This document shows, piece after piece, positions 12,780-25,190 of a stretch of DNA of 64,000 nucleotides (its first letter is position 1; every line of letters starts with the position of its first letter). A program made the position numbers and the translations under genes. The notes below the pieces were generated by a model that did not search any database, had not been told where the DNA came from, and saw nothing but the letters and a program-made list of their open reading frames with translations. Source of the stretch: Luscinia megarhynchos (Eukaryota; Chordata; Aves; Passeriformes; Turdidae); contig JAPFBE010000002.1 of NCBI GenBank assembly GCA_034336665.1, positions 9,098,146 through 9,162,145 on the forward strand. Direction: 5' to 3'.

Positions 12780-13380
12780 CCTATACACCTCAGTTAAAAT
12801 CTACAAAATGGGCCCAAATCATTGCCACGCACAGGTTATAACACCATCTCACGGTGCTGTTGTGAAATTCCCACTGAAGTCCAAGTGCCAGAGTTGGTGT
12901 GGAATGGACTGCAGCCACTCCAGGGTCTGTCAGTGACACCTGTGTGTCCCCACCTGCCGGGACCAGCACAGGGCCATGTGGCAGCAGCACACCCAGCCCT
13001 GCCACTGACCAGCACAGAGGAATAAGCCCCTTCCTCTGCAGGTCCTGTAGGCTTAACTGCACTGCCCTGCAAGCTGCTGCCAGACTGCACCCAGCTTTGC
13101 CACCCTATGGGTAAAGGGCATGGGCAGCTCATGATGTGAGCACCATCTTCTCACCCAGCATGCTGTCAAGGGAGTGGTGGAGCTGCTCAATAGGGTAAGA
13201 GCATCCATAATTGCCACACTGGGCAGAGGTCAACTCAGATAACCTGACAGGCACCCAACAGGACCATAGGGAGGTGGCCTCTGCAGCTGTGCACAGTTAG
13301 TAACACGGGGTCCTGTCTTAAGAGAGTCAAATAAACTCCCCTACAGAAGCTGCCAGTTTATTCCTGAGACTGGCTCAACA
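12780..13380. other. GC-richer unclassified block, possible ERV remnant
   Basis: This block is clearly richer in C and G than its surroundings but poor in CpG, so it is not a classical CpG island. Overlapping open frames of 67-98 codons on both strands (12790-13132) reflect the base composition. An aataaa at 13330-13335 close to the right end recalls a retroviral LTR polyadenylation signal, but I cannot place the block in a known family. It could be an eroded LTR or ERV internal segment, or ordinary unique sequence. Confidence 0.3.
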
Positions 13381-16300
13381 GTGATACTGTGCTTTCACTG
13401 TTGCCTGTGTTCATTAGATGAGTGATTCAGTGCAAGAGTATGGCACAAAACAGCAGTTTAGAGATCCAGTGCTCTTTTAAAATTGAGCAGTTTTCCCATT
13501 CTCTCCTTTTCCCATGGGTGTGTGTACTAGTTCAATGAAAAAAGTTGAAGGTGTGATTGAGTTTGCACTACTGTGTAGTTTCCAGCTGAGAAAGTCTGAT
13601 GGCAGCAGTTCACTTCCAAATGATGAATAACAAGACAAAATTGTTCCAACTAAGAAGGCTCAGCATAACAACTAAATATGTTCCATAACAACTTAAACAG
13701 AATCTCCCATTAGTTTTAGAGAGCTGTAGCTCAGGGATTTCAGAGTGGACCAGAGAAAAAGTAACACTTGAAACTTGGATAAAGTTTTCTTTGTTATTCA
13801 GTCATCATTACTTCTTCAAAGAGTTGTACATAAACAACACATTTGTGTGATCTATATTACATTTGAAAATCATCTTTGCTTGCACCTGTTTATGACTTGT
13901 GTTCATCTCTTATCTGAGATGGTGATTGACAGGAACAGAGATGCAGAATCTCTATTGCATGCAGAAATACTGCTGTGATGAAATACCAATCATTTAAAGA
14001 AAAAAACCTAAAACCTTGTATCTGCAAAAGAGACAAAGGAGTACTATGGAAGAAAATTTAATTATTTGAACTCATCTGTTCATCTTTCTCTAGAATAAAA
14101 TTTTGTTTTACCCCTGCCTTTTATGTCAGGAACAGAGAAACCAAAAAAGATGACTGAAATTCTACAAGGAAGTCATAGTGCTGAAAATACTTAAAGTTTA
14201 CAGTGATCCCAATTATTATGCAAAACCATGTAATTATAATTATTAAACTAGTGCCAGCATGTGCCAAGTTCAGAAACTTTCAATTTAACAGTAAAACCAC
14301 AACGAGGGAAATTAATTTTAAAAACACCTTATACTAAAAATAATAAATCTTGTTTTAAAATGCATTAAAAATAATTTCACTTTAAAATAATTAATTCCCT
14401 AGCAATCTAAGCCAAGGCATAAGCTGCCAAGACATCATCAGAATTTACAGCAATTCCAATAGAGAAGGACCTTCTGAGTCGACCACATTCCTGTTTTTAT
14501 GTTGCAGACATCATCAGCATTACCCAATTGCAAACTTACTACCAAATTCTAACCTGCCACATGCATTTGAAAACAATATTTACAAACAATTACTCCATTA
14601 CCTCCATAATGCCCTCTACATTTTTATGACCTTAACATATCCCTTTCATCCTCCTACACTTTCTCCTGTGTCATCCTACATCACTAGTCTTCTGACCAGC
14701 ACTTATATATAAGGGCAAGATACTCAACAGAGTCTAAGACTTGTGGAGGGCTCCTTACTTATCAGATAAATAAACAAACCCCAGGGTTTGATGCATTTGT
14801 AATGAAAGATTTAGACAGCATCCCTGAAGTTTCACAGAAACAATTCTTCTTTTCTCAGGAAAATTTTAATGGCTTTGCTCATATATTCCTGATACAAACT
14901 CTTAATGATGTTCCATACTTTAATTTGTTCACTTAGTATTCCTCTCACAACTCGCCTGAGACAGCTCATTATTTTGTTCCTAAATAATGACTTAATCAAC
15001 AGTTAAATAAAACTTTTCTTAACTGCATAATAGTAGGACTTCCTTGCTAAGATCTTACCCTTACATGCCACACACTAAACTAGAAAGGCACCTGCATTCC
15101 TCTAAACTAATGTTATACTTTCTACTTTATATTTTCACACTATAAAATCAGAATGATTAGCATAGCATCAGGTTGTCTTATTTTTATTTGTTAATCCCAG
15201 AGGAAGATAAAGAGCCCATTTAGGGTTCAAGAAGACCTGGGCATGTTTTCCTTCCTAATTTACTCTCTGATGAAGATAGGCACTTTAAGGTTTGATTTGG
15301 CCACTATTTAACCTAGACTAAACTTAAAACTTTGACCATTTACCTTAGGTTTTGGTAAAAAGTATGAATTAAATATATTTCCTTTCATAATTACATTTTG
15401 TCAATATCCTCAAGAAAGTGCATAATGAAACTGCTTATGTATATTTTATTCAAAACAAAGTTGTAGCAGCTAATTTTAATGCATCCATTAGGATTTTTTC
15501 CATTTTAGGAACTTGAAAAGCAGCAGAGGAAGCATGCTGAGTAAGGCTCATTTGTCTGTTATGAATATCTCATTTTGTAAGGACTCTAAAAAAACAAATT
15601 TATGATGTTTTCATGTTTCAAATACCTAAGCAAAAAGTAATTTTCATTTAAGTTGACCCTCAGGTTAATCACATATCATAGTCATTTTTCATTTCAGTCT
15701 CATAAAATTCTTGTCAAAAGGATAATTTGATGTGTAATTGAATGGAACATAATGCAAAGAATGCATTCTAAGACATCTTTTATTCACCATGGCTTTCTGG
15801 CTGCTGCACCTCAATTTCCAAAGTGTTGCATGCTGCATGTGCAAAAGTTCAAATGTACAGGGAAATTGCCAGAATGAGTTATACAGCTTCTAAACAAGAA
15901 ACCAAATATGATAAACTGAAAAATTGGCATTTTTAACTTGCAATAAGGTGTCACAAAAATATGACAATTATAAAAAACAATGGTTCCCAATACATTTTAC
16001 TAAAGCCTGAACAATTTAAGGAATCTAAATTATATTACAGACAGACTTGTCAGAAAGTTTTAGCCCAGTATTTTAAAAATCAAAATTTTTTTTAAAAATA
16101 GGTGACAGTCAAAATCCAAGATAGCATGTTATCCGACACTTACCATGATTCTTTAATCTGTTTTATGACAGTAAGTTTTTTAGAGTCAGGTGTTGTGAAA
16201 GCACAAACCAAAATGGTTCCAGACCTAAATGCAAAAGGCAACCCTGCTTCCTTGCTCTAAATCAAAACTCCTTGGAGAAAAATGCTACAGGCTTGTGTAA

Positions 16301-16574
16301 AGAGAGAGATAATAAGACACTTCTACTATATATTTTAATCAACTGAAAATTGATGTTTATATATGAACCTTAATTTCTTGCGTGATCTGTAACTTTTTCA
16401 GTGTTGCTGAAAGCAAGAGGCAAAAAATACTTATTTGCTATGCAGTGCTAATATAGATTAAAAGGATTACAGGATCTACAGATTAAGACACCTTCTTCAT
16501 CTACCTACACTGTTCTCCAAAAATTCTTCTCCCTGAGAAAGATAATATCAATGACAATATGTATGGCCATCTTT
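13381..16574. other. AT-rich stretch without recognisable gene
   Basis: About 3.2 kb with dense stops in all frames and no open frame of note. No repeat recognised. Around 14200-14400 the sequence is very AT-rich. Confidence 0.55.
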
Positions 16575-16720
16575 GCTCTAAGGGCACAGTATTGGCTCAC
16601 AGTCAGCTCAAGGGCTCACCACAGCACTCAAGTCCTTCTCTGAAAAGCTGTTCAGCTTTCCCACAGGTCAATAGTATAAATGGTAACCAGGACTAATGGT
16701 AAATTTACACCCAATGAAAC
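16575..16720 (-). mobile_element. Small internal CR1 fragment
   Basis: On the plus strand the order ctaagggcacagtattggctc, tcaagtccttctctg, aaaagctgttcagctttccc and caggtcaatagtataaatgg follows the reverse complement of the CR1 segment between the reverse transcriptase and the 3' end. Neither the CR1 tail nor the coding core is present, so this piece is truncated at both ends. Heavily diverged. Confidence 0.65.
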
Positions 16721-19639
16721 TATCTTTACCAGTGTTAATAATTCAAATCATTCAGTTATACTCTCACAAACAATATAGATCATGGTGAGGGAAGAGAGAT
16801 CACTCAGAATAGGGTTTGACCAGAAGTTTCACAAAGGATTTTTTTCCTTTTAAGTTTGTTAAAAAGCAGGAGTAAAATGACTATACAAAACTCTAAGATT
16901 CAACTATTTTGGAAACAGTGTTAGACTGCATCATTTTCTTATTCTTTAACAGGAAAAATTGCCTGTGCAGGACCATATTATTAAAGTCATAGTAAGTCTT
17001 TGTCGTGGATTTTCTCTCCAGTGTATTAAAAAAAAAGAAGCAGTGAGCTGGGGGTCATCACAGGACAGGATGTTCTGTAGAGCCAACATTGCAGGAAGAG
17101 AGAAGCTGGCTCTGCTTTCTCTCTGCTGACTGCATGGGAAGGCAGGTCTGTTAGCCCAGGGGGAGCAGATCACCCATCATTCTCCTGACAGCAGAAATCA
17201 GTAATTGTCCATCTGCCTGCAGCAACACAGCAAACTGAACATGGTCCTGCAACTCAAGTAAAGAGAAAAAAAATGGCATCTTCGCAATACTTGAGGAGTA
17301 GAAACATTTCCTACAATGTGTTAAAGTGCTACTGCAAGTTCAATAGTGACCTTAGAGCTTCAAAACTGAGCTGCTGTTAGCTATGTAGTGTGAAATAGTC
17401 TGTCTGCTGGATAAAGAAAAATTAGGAAGGAAAAGAGAACACAACCCCTGGTATTCGGAGCTGGTGATAAATTTTAAACACACCAAGCTACAAAAATTTT
17501 CCTTGTGCTGGTTAAATAAGCATATAAGAAAAAGATACAAGAAAGCTGTTATATTATTTGATTTCTTGTAAATAAAAACAAAAGAGTGTGGTTTGTTCTT
17601 ATAACCCAATTCAGCTGCAAACATCCATGCAATTTAATGGTCTGGCTAGTCAGAGCAATCACAGTTATTGAAAATTTTATTTGTGCAGTAGGCCAGACTT
17701 TTTATGTACAATTTGCCAGAGGAAAAGGGAAAAATGGGTTATAGACAATTCAGAATGTTTCTTAGGACAGCCTGTATACTACCTATGTATAAAGGTATAT
17801 TTTGTAGAAATATTTTAGATGCCAGGTAAGGACCAGCATTTCCATGCATGGAAAACATTTTCCAGATTTTTAGTATCCATCACTCTAAGACTTCTATCAG
17901 TGACTTCCAAACCCCAGTACTTCTACTGACAAGAGCACCTTATTTTTAACTTCAGCCTAAAAGCACAAATTCATTCCTAAAGGACAAAAATAGAATATGA
18001 AAACGATCCCTGTCTTCATAGTTAAACCAGGTCTTCCTTTTCAAATGGTGTTTTTTTATTCTTGGTAGTAATTAGTAAGTCAAGCAAGGTTGATGGAAAA
18101 GCATGTATAGATATGACAGGAATGATAATGTTCTCTTGATATCTCACTGGGTCAACGAGTAGGTGGCATACATGCTGTCTTGTTCTAAAGTGAACAGAAG
18201 CTGCTGAGAAAGGGTTATCTATGACAGAAACAATTAATTACAGAACAGAAATTCATAAATAAGTTAAACAAAATAAAAGATGATGGACAATCTACACAGT
18301 AGATAAATGCACTCCTCACACTTACCATTATTCGTGGAGGGATAAAGATATTAAAAGAAGGTATTCTTCTGCCTATTTTTCTCATAAATCTGAATCTAAA
18401 ATCTTGTCATCCCCTCTCAGGATGTCAAAGTTGAAAATCCAGAGATAAATATAATAGAGAATTAGAATTTTATGTTACTGCACAAATTAATGAGCACCAT
18501 AGGATGGTAAGGCTAACTATAGATCCATTACATGATGATATTTAACATTGTTGCTTGTTAATCCTGATCATCATGGTATTCTTTTTTTAAAAGGAAAGAG
18601 TGGTAGTGAAAATCTAAATGCAGCTCAACTTTTGCAAGCTGTGTAAATTTCAAACCTTTTATCCAAATATTTTTACAGTATTTGGGACATTTAAAAACTG
18701 CTATTTTTACAGAAGTGGTAACAATTTTAGAAATTTCACGTTTTACCAGTGGGAATGATGCCAAGATGAAAAACAAATTATTAAGCTGTATTAATATTTA
18801 GAAATACAGCTACTTTTAATAAAAGTATTCTGTAAAGCCCTTGAGCTTTCTATGTGCCAAGACAAACCCACAAGTTTCAGATCTCTGCAAGGTTTAAAAG
18901 TCAAACTTTGATGAAGTAAAATGGAAGTGCTGGTTTGAAAGGCTTCTCTCAGGTTAAAATTCTGGGAGAATATGAGTATAGTATAGGGGAATTTTCTTCC
19001 TAGGCAAGTGAAACAAGCCACCCACGGTGAAGTCATTGCTTGTCCACAGCATGGTGTCTTATTAGTAAAAATAAAAAACACCAGAACCACAAAAGGGATT
19101 CTAGAAAAATAAATGATAAACTTTCTAAAAGTAAATAATATACTAGAAGGAAAAGTATCAAACTGGAGAAAATCACATCAGCTGAATAATTCAATAGCTT
19201 GTTTTGAGATTGATGTTAGCTACCATTTTCCCTAACAGCTCTGACAAAATAATGGGCAAATACTAATTACATGCAAATGAGAAATCACTGATAACACAAA
19301 AAAAAAGATAAGAGCAGTGTAAGAATTAAAGGACTTTGAGGAGAGGAGCAAGGCACACTGAAGGTTCAACTTTATGAAATGCACATGTTTTTATTAAGAG
19401 ATTAATATAAAGGGGACTTACAAACAGTAACATTCTCAACAGGAAATAACTGAAGTAGAGATGGAATTGCATATATTAGTTAGCCAAGAATGAGTGTAAT
19501 ATAGAATAAAGTAGTCATGAGAAAATCAAATACCATGCTAGAATGCATCAGGTGAGGTTTTACTGTTAGCAATAGGTGTGTATCCACAGCCACAGCCAAG
19601 GCTCCTAGTTTCTCTGAAGGATGACTTCTTTAGACAGTG
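16721..19639. other. Stretch without recognisable gene
   Basis: AT-rich DNA with a slightly GC-richer patch at 16985-17240. Minus-strand frames of 90 codons (17352-17624) and 99 codons (18791-19090) have no recognisable domain. No repeat family identified. Confidence 0.5.
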
Positions 19640-19752
19640 TCCTCAGGCACGTGGTGAGAATCTTGGGGCTTTCTCTGGAGGCCCAGGAGTGGACATCAAT
19701 GATCCCTGGGCTTCCCTTCCAACTCAGGATATTTTATGATTCCATGATTCCT
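19640..19752 (+). mobile_element. CR1 LINE 3' tail fragment
   Basis: The segment ends with cttcccttccaactcaggat followed by attttatgattccatgatt, a diverged form of the CR1 3' terminus with its octamer tail. The preceding bases (atgatccctgggc) also fit the CR1 3' untranslated region. Extreme 5' truncation leaves only about 110 bp; the start may be as early as 19595. Confidence 0.8.
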
Positions 19753-22700
19753 ACAGCAGATAACTTCCAAGACATTTAAGCATACAAGAAAATAAAGGAA
19801 ATATGCCTTGCCTTTTCTCAAAGTGCAAAGAGCATAATTCACTGTGATTTTACAAAATTATACAAATATAATTAATATATATCTCATGTCCTGCTTAGCT
19901 TTTGGAAGACAGGAAAAAAATTACTTCCCTGTGTCAGAGGAAGCAGGGACATGCTTTAAGTCAAGCAAAAACCCACAGGCAGAATTTTGCAGACATATTT
20001 CTCTTATCTGCCCTCCTTTAACCTTTTAGCTGTGTTCTGCTGCAGTGATTTGCCACTATTTTGTCACAGTGTAAATAAAATTCACAAATGCTACAGCTGC
20101 ATGAGTGTCCTGCTTTGTGATGCAAATGAAGAGCTTCCAAAGAAAAGCTATGTAATAAAACATGACATGGTTCAAAGACACATCACAATTTTTTCTCAGA
20201 GTAAATGCTTTTCAGTCATGTAATTTCAGTGTAAAATTCCTATTTAGAGAGCCAAGTTTTGAGTAGTTTCAAGGCTTACTTATCACCTTTAAACCTTAAC
20301 TAGAAGTGTTCTTTCTACTCTTGCTGATCATAATCCATTTCCTCTATTCAGGCTTGGAACATTTGTTATCTGTTCCCGAAATCTTATAAATTTTATAAAC
20401 TTCATAATGTCACATCTAATATCAGATTCTGGATTAAAATACATGGTCCTATTTAAGATTATTAAAAATTGCATATAATCTGATATTACCCTAGAGACAA
20501 CATGCTTCTACACCATCTTTTTACACTCTTATCTGCAATTCTAAATTCAGCATATGTGTAAAGACACATAGCATAAAAATTACATACATTATTCAATTAG
20601 TGGCCTTAAACAGCTTTTCACAGCAGAAAATATTGTCCTTCATTTCACTTCAGAAGAGAAAAAAAGGGAAAAAATTAATAAAGTCCTAAAATAATTGGCA
20701 CTTCACTTTTATTCATCTGTATATAAAAAGGACCAGGATGTTCTTCTGGATACTTCTACACTAGCATAAGAGATCCTTTTCAAATTAAATAAGTCTTTCT
20801 GTGTCATACAAATGAGAAATGTTCTAAGAACAGATACATATACAGTTTCTCACACATGTAACATTTTTAAAGTCATTAATACATACACCATGAGGTATTT
20901 GATGTACAAATGTTAAAAATCCTAAAAGCAGAAAAAATATTTTTAGCAGAAGCCTAGTCCTATAACTTTTAACACATCACGTACAATTACTATTCATTAA
21001 TAGAAGTAGAATGCAATAAAATGTTTGCAGCAGCACCATTAGATATTTTAGGACAGCCTTGAGACATCTCATGAGTAAGTGGAAAACATAAAGTATCAAC
21101 TAAATAAAGCAAAATTTAAAAAGAAAAAAGAAGTATAAAAAATAAGTTGCATTAAGGTTTTCAAGTGGTTGATTGAACCTAAATATTTTCCTACATAATA
21201 CATTAAAACATCCTTCTGCTGCACTCAAAAGGACTACCTGCTCAAAAACCAGTGCTCTCTTTGATGAGAAACCTGGAAGAAATTATTTCTACTTTTCACA
21301 TTTCAAAAGAAAAATGCATTAGATCAGCAACAGGACTCTGAAAACTCCCTTCCACACATTTTTAAGAAAACTTCTCTCAGAAAACATCCAGGAAGCACAA
21401 AGTCTATTAGCTCATATCTTAATTTGCAAGATCTTGGTTTAGCAAGGTGTTCTGCAGGAAAGAGAAGCTGCCAAATAGTTGAGCTTGTATCGAACAAGCC
21501 AGCATCACTAATAACTTGACATTTTTTTTCCTTTCTGGTTTTGTACAGCTGAATAAATTTTGCTTCTTATAGATGCTGAGCTGACAGCCTAAACATCAAA
21601 TCCATGTCAAAGGTGTCAAATACTGCAGGCACCGGTGACTTCAGACTTTTCCCATGCTTAGATTTAGAGGGTACAAAAGCCATGGAGTTCCTTTGTTTGG
21701 GGCCCTCCTCACACAGCTTGAGTTGTTATTTTGTTATTGCCCCAAGACTTAATTATTTTAAGGATCAGGACGTCTGAGAGTGATTAGGGAAGCCTGGGGT
21801 CAGCCAGTGAGGAAACCTGCTCTGACAGTGTGGGATGAGTAGCTGTGAAGGGGTCTCAGTCCCAGCTTAGGTTGTGCAAGAGTGGCTCCTGGATGGTCAG
21901 ACAGGGAAGTTTCCTCATCAGTGGGAAAGTGGCAGTACTGACACTACTAAAACTCCAGTATCATCCAGATACACACTCAAATTGGTAAGACAGTTGTGAT
22001 AGAAAACTCTCTCCCCATCCAGGGCACAGCAACCTGCAGCTTGCACTGCAGCACTAAACTGCCTGGGCATATTCCAGCAGTGAGTTCTAGAGGTATTAGG
22101 TCCACCACAATTTTAAGTCTGAAAGAAATGCAACACAGCTATTTTATCAGAGCATGATACAAAGCTTGTCTTCTTCAACACAACTCATGCCACATTTTCC
22201 TCACATTTTCCACTTATCCTCCACAGCTCTATCACTTTTTTTTATCAATCCAAAAATTTGGTCTAAGTCTTTTAAGGACTATTCATAAATTCAGATTACG
22301 TGCATGATGCTGAAGTTGTAGTCTACCTTTAATATTCTCCATTCAGTATCATCTGTAATTTAGTGGCCTAATTAAAATGATTCATGGTTCAAATATTCCT
22401 CACTAATTGTTTAACTCTCTAGATATTTCAATAAACACACTATTTGTGACGTTAATGCACAGTTTCATATAGGATATTTAAACAGCATGAATTTAAAACA
22501 CTGTTATAGTACTTGCATGGTAATAAGACCAGAATTCTATAAGAATGACAAATATAGTAGAATAGATAATTTGTGGAGCCTCAGAATTAATTTAATGGTT
22601 CTTGAATGCTAGTCTGTTTGCTGGGGTTTTTTAACCATATGAGTTTTGTATGATAAGGGATATTGCCTCTCTCCACAATTTGTTCTTACACCAGTGAATC

Positions 22701-22882
22701 ATGACTCGGAACTCTAACATAAAATTTTATTGTTTAAGTGCTTTTACAATTGCATAAAACCACCTGTGTTTCAAAGAGATCTAGTTTAAGCAACACTGGG
22801 TCCTGAAGCTTCTCAAACTAATTAAACTCTCCTGCATTATCTGAGACTCAAAGCCTAAGCATTGGGAAATTCTATTCCAGGT
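19753..22882. other. Stretch without recognisable gene
   Basis: Mostly AT-rich. A patch at 21600-22100 is less AT-rich and contains no open frame or family I can identify. It might be an eroded repeat or conserved non-coding DNA; sequence alone does not decide. Confidence 0.5.
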
Positions 22883-22926
22883 CCAATCTTCTACTTACAT
22901 AACACCAATCTTCCACTTACATAACA
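22883..22926. repeat. Perfectly adjacent 22-bp tandem duplication
   Basis: Two head-to-tail 22-bp units (22883-22904 and 22905-22926), each beginning ccaatctt and ending cttacataaca, differ at one position (t versus c). Neighbouring DNA is not repetitive. This looks like a single small tandem duplication rather than a satellite. Confidence 0.92.
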
Positions 22927-24783
22927 AGAAATTTCGTTGCTTCCAAGCAGGAAGACATGCATCAACTTCTGATAAATGAAACAACATTTTTTATTCCAGA
23001 GTAAATTATTTTATTCAAATCCAGTGTATGTGAAAAGAGAATTTTTTCACTCCCTTAAAAACTCAGTCTTGTCAAAATCATGTTCATGGGTTGAAAGCCA
23101 AGGGTATCTTACTGTCTGTCATTATAAGTGGATATAACATAAATACTGGCATTTGAAATTGAAAATTTTGTTATTACTTCTATGATTGTTACTACAACTA
23201 GAAAAAGTAGGAGCAATGAGGACTTTCAGACTCTATCTGACTTACACATTACATGTTTCTGAAAATACTTCATTCATCTGTTAATTTTTATTAGTTATGA
23301 TTAAGAGCAAATGACTCACTTTACTAAATGGAAGCCACCTGCAGTTCCTCCTAGTAACCCCAAGAAACGGGCAGCAGTTTCTTACATTCCCCAAGTTTAA
23401 TTCTGTTTTGTGTCATTAAAGTTATTTCAGCCCTTTTGCTACCAGAATACCACAGTTCAATAATGAAGAACAGGCACATTTTCTGTGTTTAAAGATTGGG
23501 AAATTTTTATATTAAATAATTTTAAAATTATCTAAGGTAACTATTTCCATAATTTGAAGTACAGATACGAAAAATTCACTGTGGAAGCCTGCCTCTCTAC
23601 TGAAAACTAACATTTTCCAGCAATTGTTGGAACAACACTACAGAAAATTAATGACAGAGTGAATGACACTAAGTTTAGAATAACACTGTAAAACAAGGGC
23701 ACTTAGTTCTCCGAGAGGATGTATCCAAAAAGAACATTGAGTTACACTCAAAAGTACATAATCCATCAGCTGCCAGAAAGAGCTGAAAAGCTCTAGCCTT
23801 TTGTAATTGAACAACCATTTTTCTCAGAAACTATCTTTACCATTGACCTAGGAAAATAACCTTTTTTTCTCTCCCATTGCTGAATCCACCAAGAAAACCA
23901 CTGAAATGCTTTGCCATTTCTTGGGACAGGAGTCAAAGGTCAGCAAAATCATTTACTCATAAATATGAGCAAAAGACATTTTACCTCCAAGGAAACTATG
24001 CTAGCAAGCTGTGAGGTAGTGCCAGATGAGAGCAATAAAAATTTCTTATGATGGGATTAATTAATGATTCCTCATGCATCCCCACTGCATGATACTATAC
24101 AGAAGACTTTAGCTACTCTTGTGTTGGCAAGAATATCAGAGGCTTAGCAATTTCAGAGCACTTATCAATGCTCCTCCAGCTGCAGAGAGCAAAGGAAATT
24201 ATCAGGACGATCACATCATATCACAGGTGCACTCTCTGTCCTCCCAGCAGTAAGATGTTTCAGATATTGCAGTGTGCAGATCACAGCTCACAGGCACCAG
24301 GACTGATCAATGATGTCAAAAATGCCATGCAAGTTGCAAACAAGTGCTGGGACATCCTATCAGAGAAGGGCAATTATATTCCCAAGAGATTCAAAGAAAC
24401 ATCTGCAGACTTCTGAAATTTCCAATCAGAAACAGGCTCATAAAGTATTTTCTAGTTGTTTAACAGGCTCGACAAAAACTGCTGATAACAATAACTGCTA
24501 TCAAGGAATGGCACTATGTAGTGTGTTTGCCATCCAAAAAAATAAGAGAAGTTAAAGTGGAACAGTCAGAACATTTGTACTAGCTAAAGATTTCATTCTG
24601 TCCCTGTTTTTTGTACGTGTGTCTACTTCACCATCCCCTACCTGCCATCTGTCTGGATCTGATCTGGCAGTTCTCTGCTCACACTGCAATTACCATCATT
24701 TAGCAATCAGCAGTGCTCAAGATGTTCCCTTTATTTTGCATCACCAGCTGGCCTCTTTACATCTCCTCAAGAGGAAAACCTAT
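22927..24783. other. Stretch without recognisable gene
   Basis: AT-rich until about 24100. A plus-strand frame of 82 codons at 24168-24416 is hydrophilic toward its end but has no recognisable domain, and an overlapping 81-codon frame lies in another phase. Neither is defended as a gene. Confidence 0.45.
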
Positions 24784-25190
24784 TGTCCTGGTTCCAGCCA
24801 GGACAGAGTTAATTTTTACAGGAGGCAGGAGGAAGCATGACTAGGACCCAGAGTTTATTTTGTACCATCTCATGTCATCACCAGGGGCAGAAGGGGTCCC
24901 TTCTGGATTTTGGTCCCAGTCCCATAGTGGAAGAAGGAGCCATCCAATATTGTCTATTGTCAGGGAGTTTCCACATGAATTGCTCCTTTCTTGTACCATC
25001 TGCCATTAGTACTGCTGCTGTTATTGCCTTCTTATCTCATTGCTGTTTCCAGTAAATTGTTCTCATCCCAATCCATGATCTTGGTCTTTTGTGCCTCCAG
25101 TTGTCCTCTCCAGCTGCCACAGAGGGGAGGGGGACCAAGCAGCACGTGGTTTTTTAGTGATAGCATTAAATTGGAGACTACCATTCGTAA
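24784..25190 (+). mobile_element. Decayed ERVL-type LTR, probably solo
   Basis: Begins tgtcctggttccagccagga followed by cagagttaattt, the diagnostic start of an abundant bird ERV LTR family. Its right part keeps the late LTR landmarks: taaattgttctcatcccaa, atgatcttggtcttttg and a ggggaggggg run before the end. The middle is much shorter and more scrambled than in full-length relatives, so an internal deletion is likely. The right terminus is eroded and no target-site duplication is obvious. No adjacent gag, pol or env was seen, which suggests a solo LTR formed by recombination. Non-coding. Confidence 0.75.

Noticed and set aside
13716..13740. tRNA-like A box (tagctcaggg)
   Set aside because: No B box follows at a suitable distance.
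24168..24416. 82-codon frame with a protein-like C-terminal half
   Set aside because: No identifiable homology; an overlapping frame of the same length exists, and no splice signals stood out.
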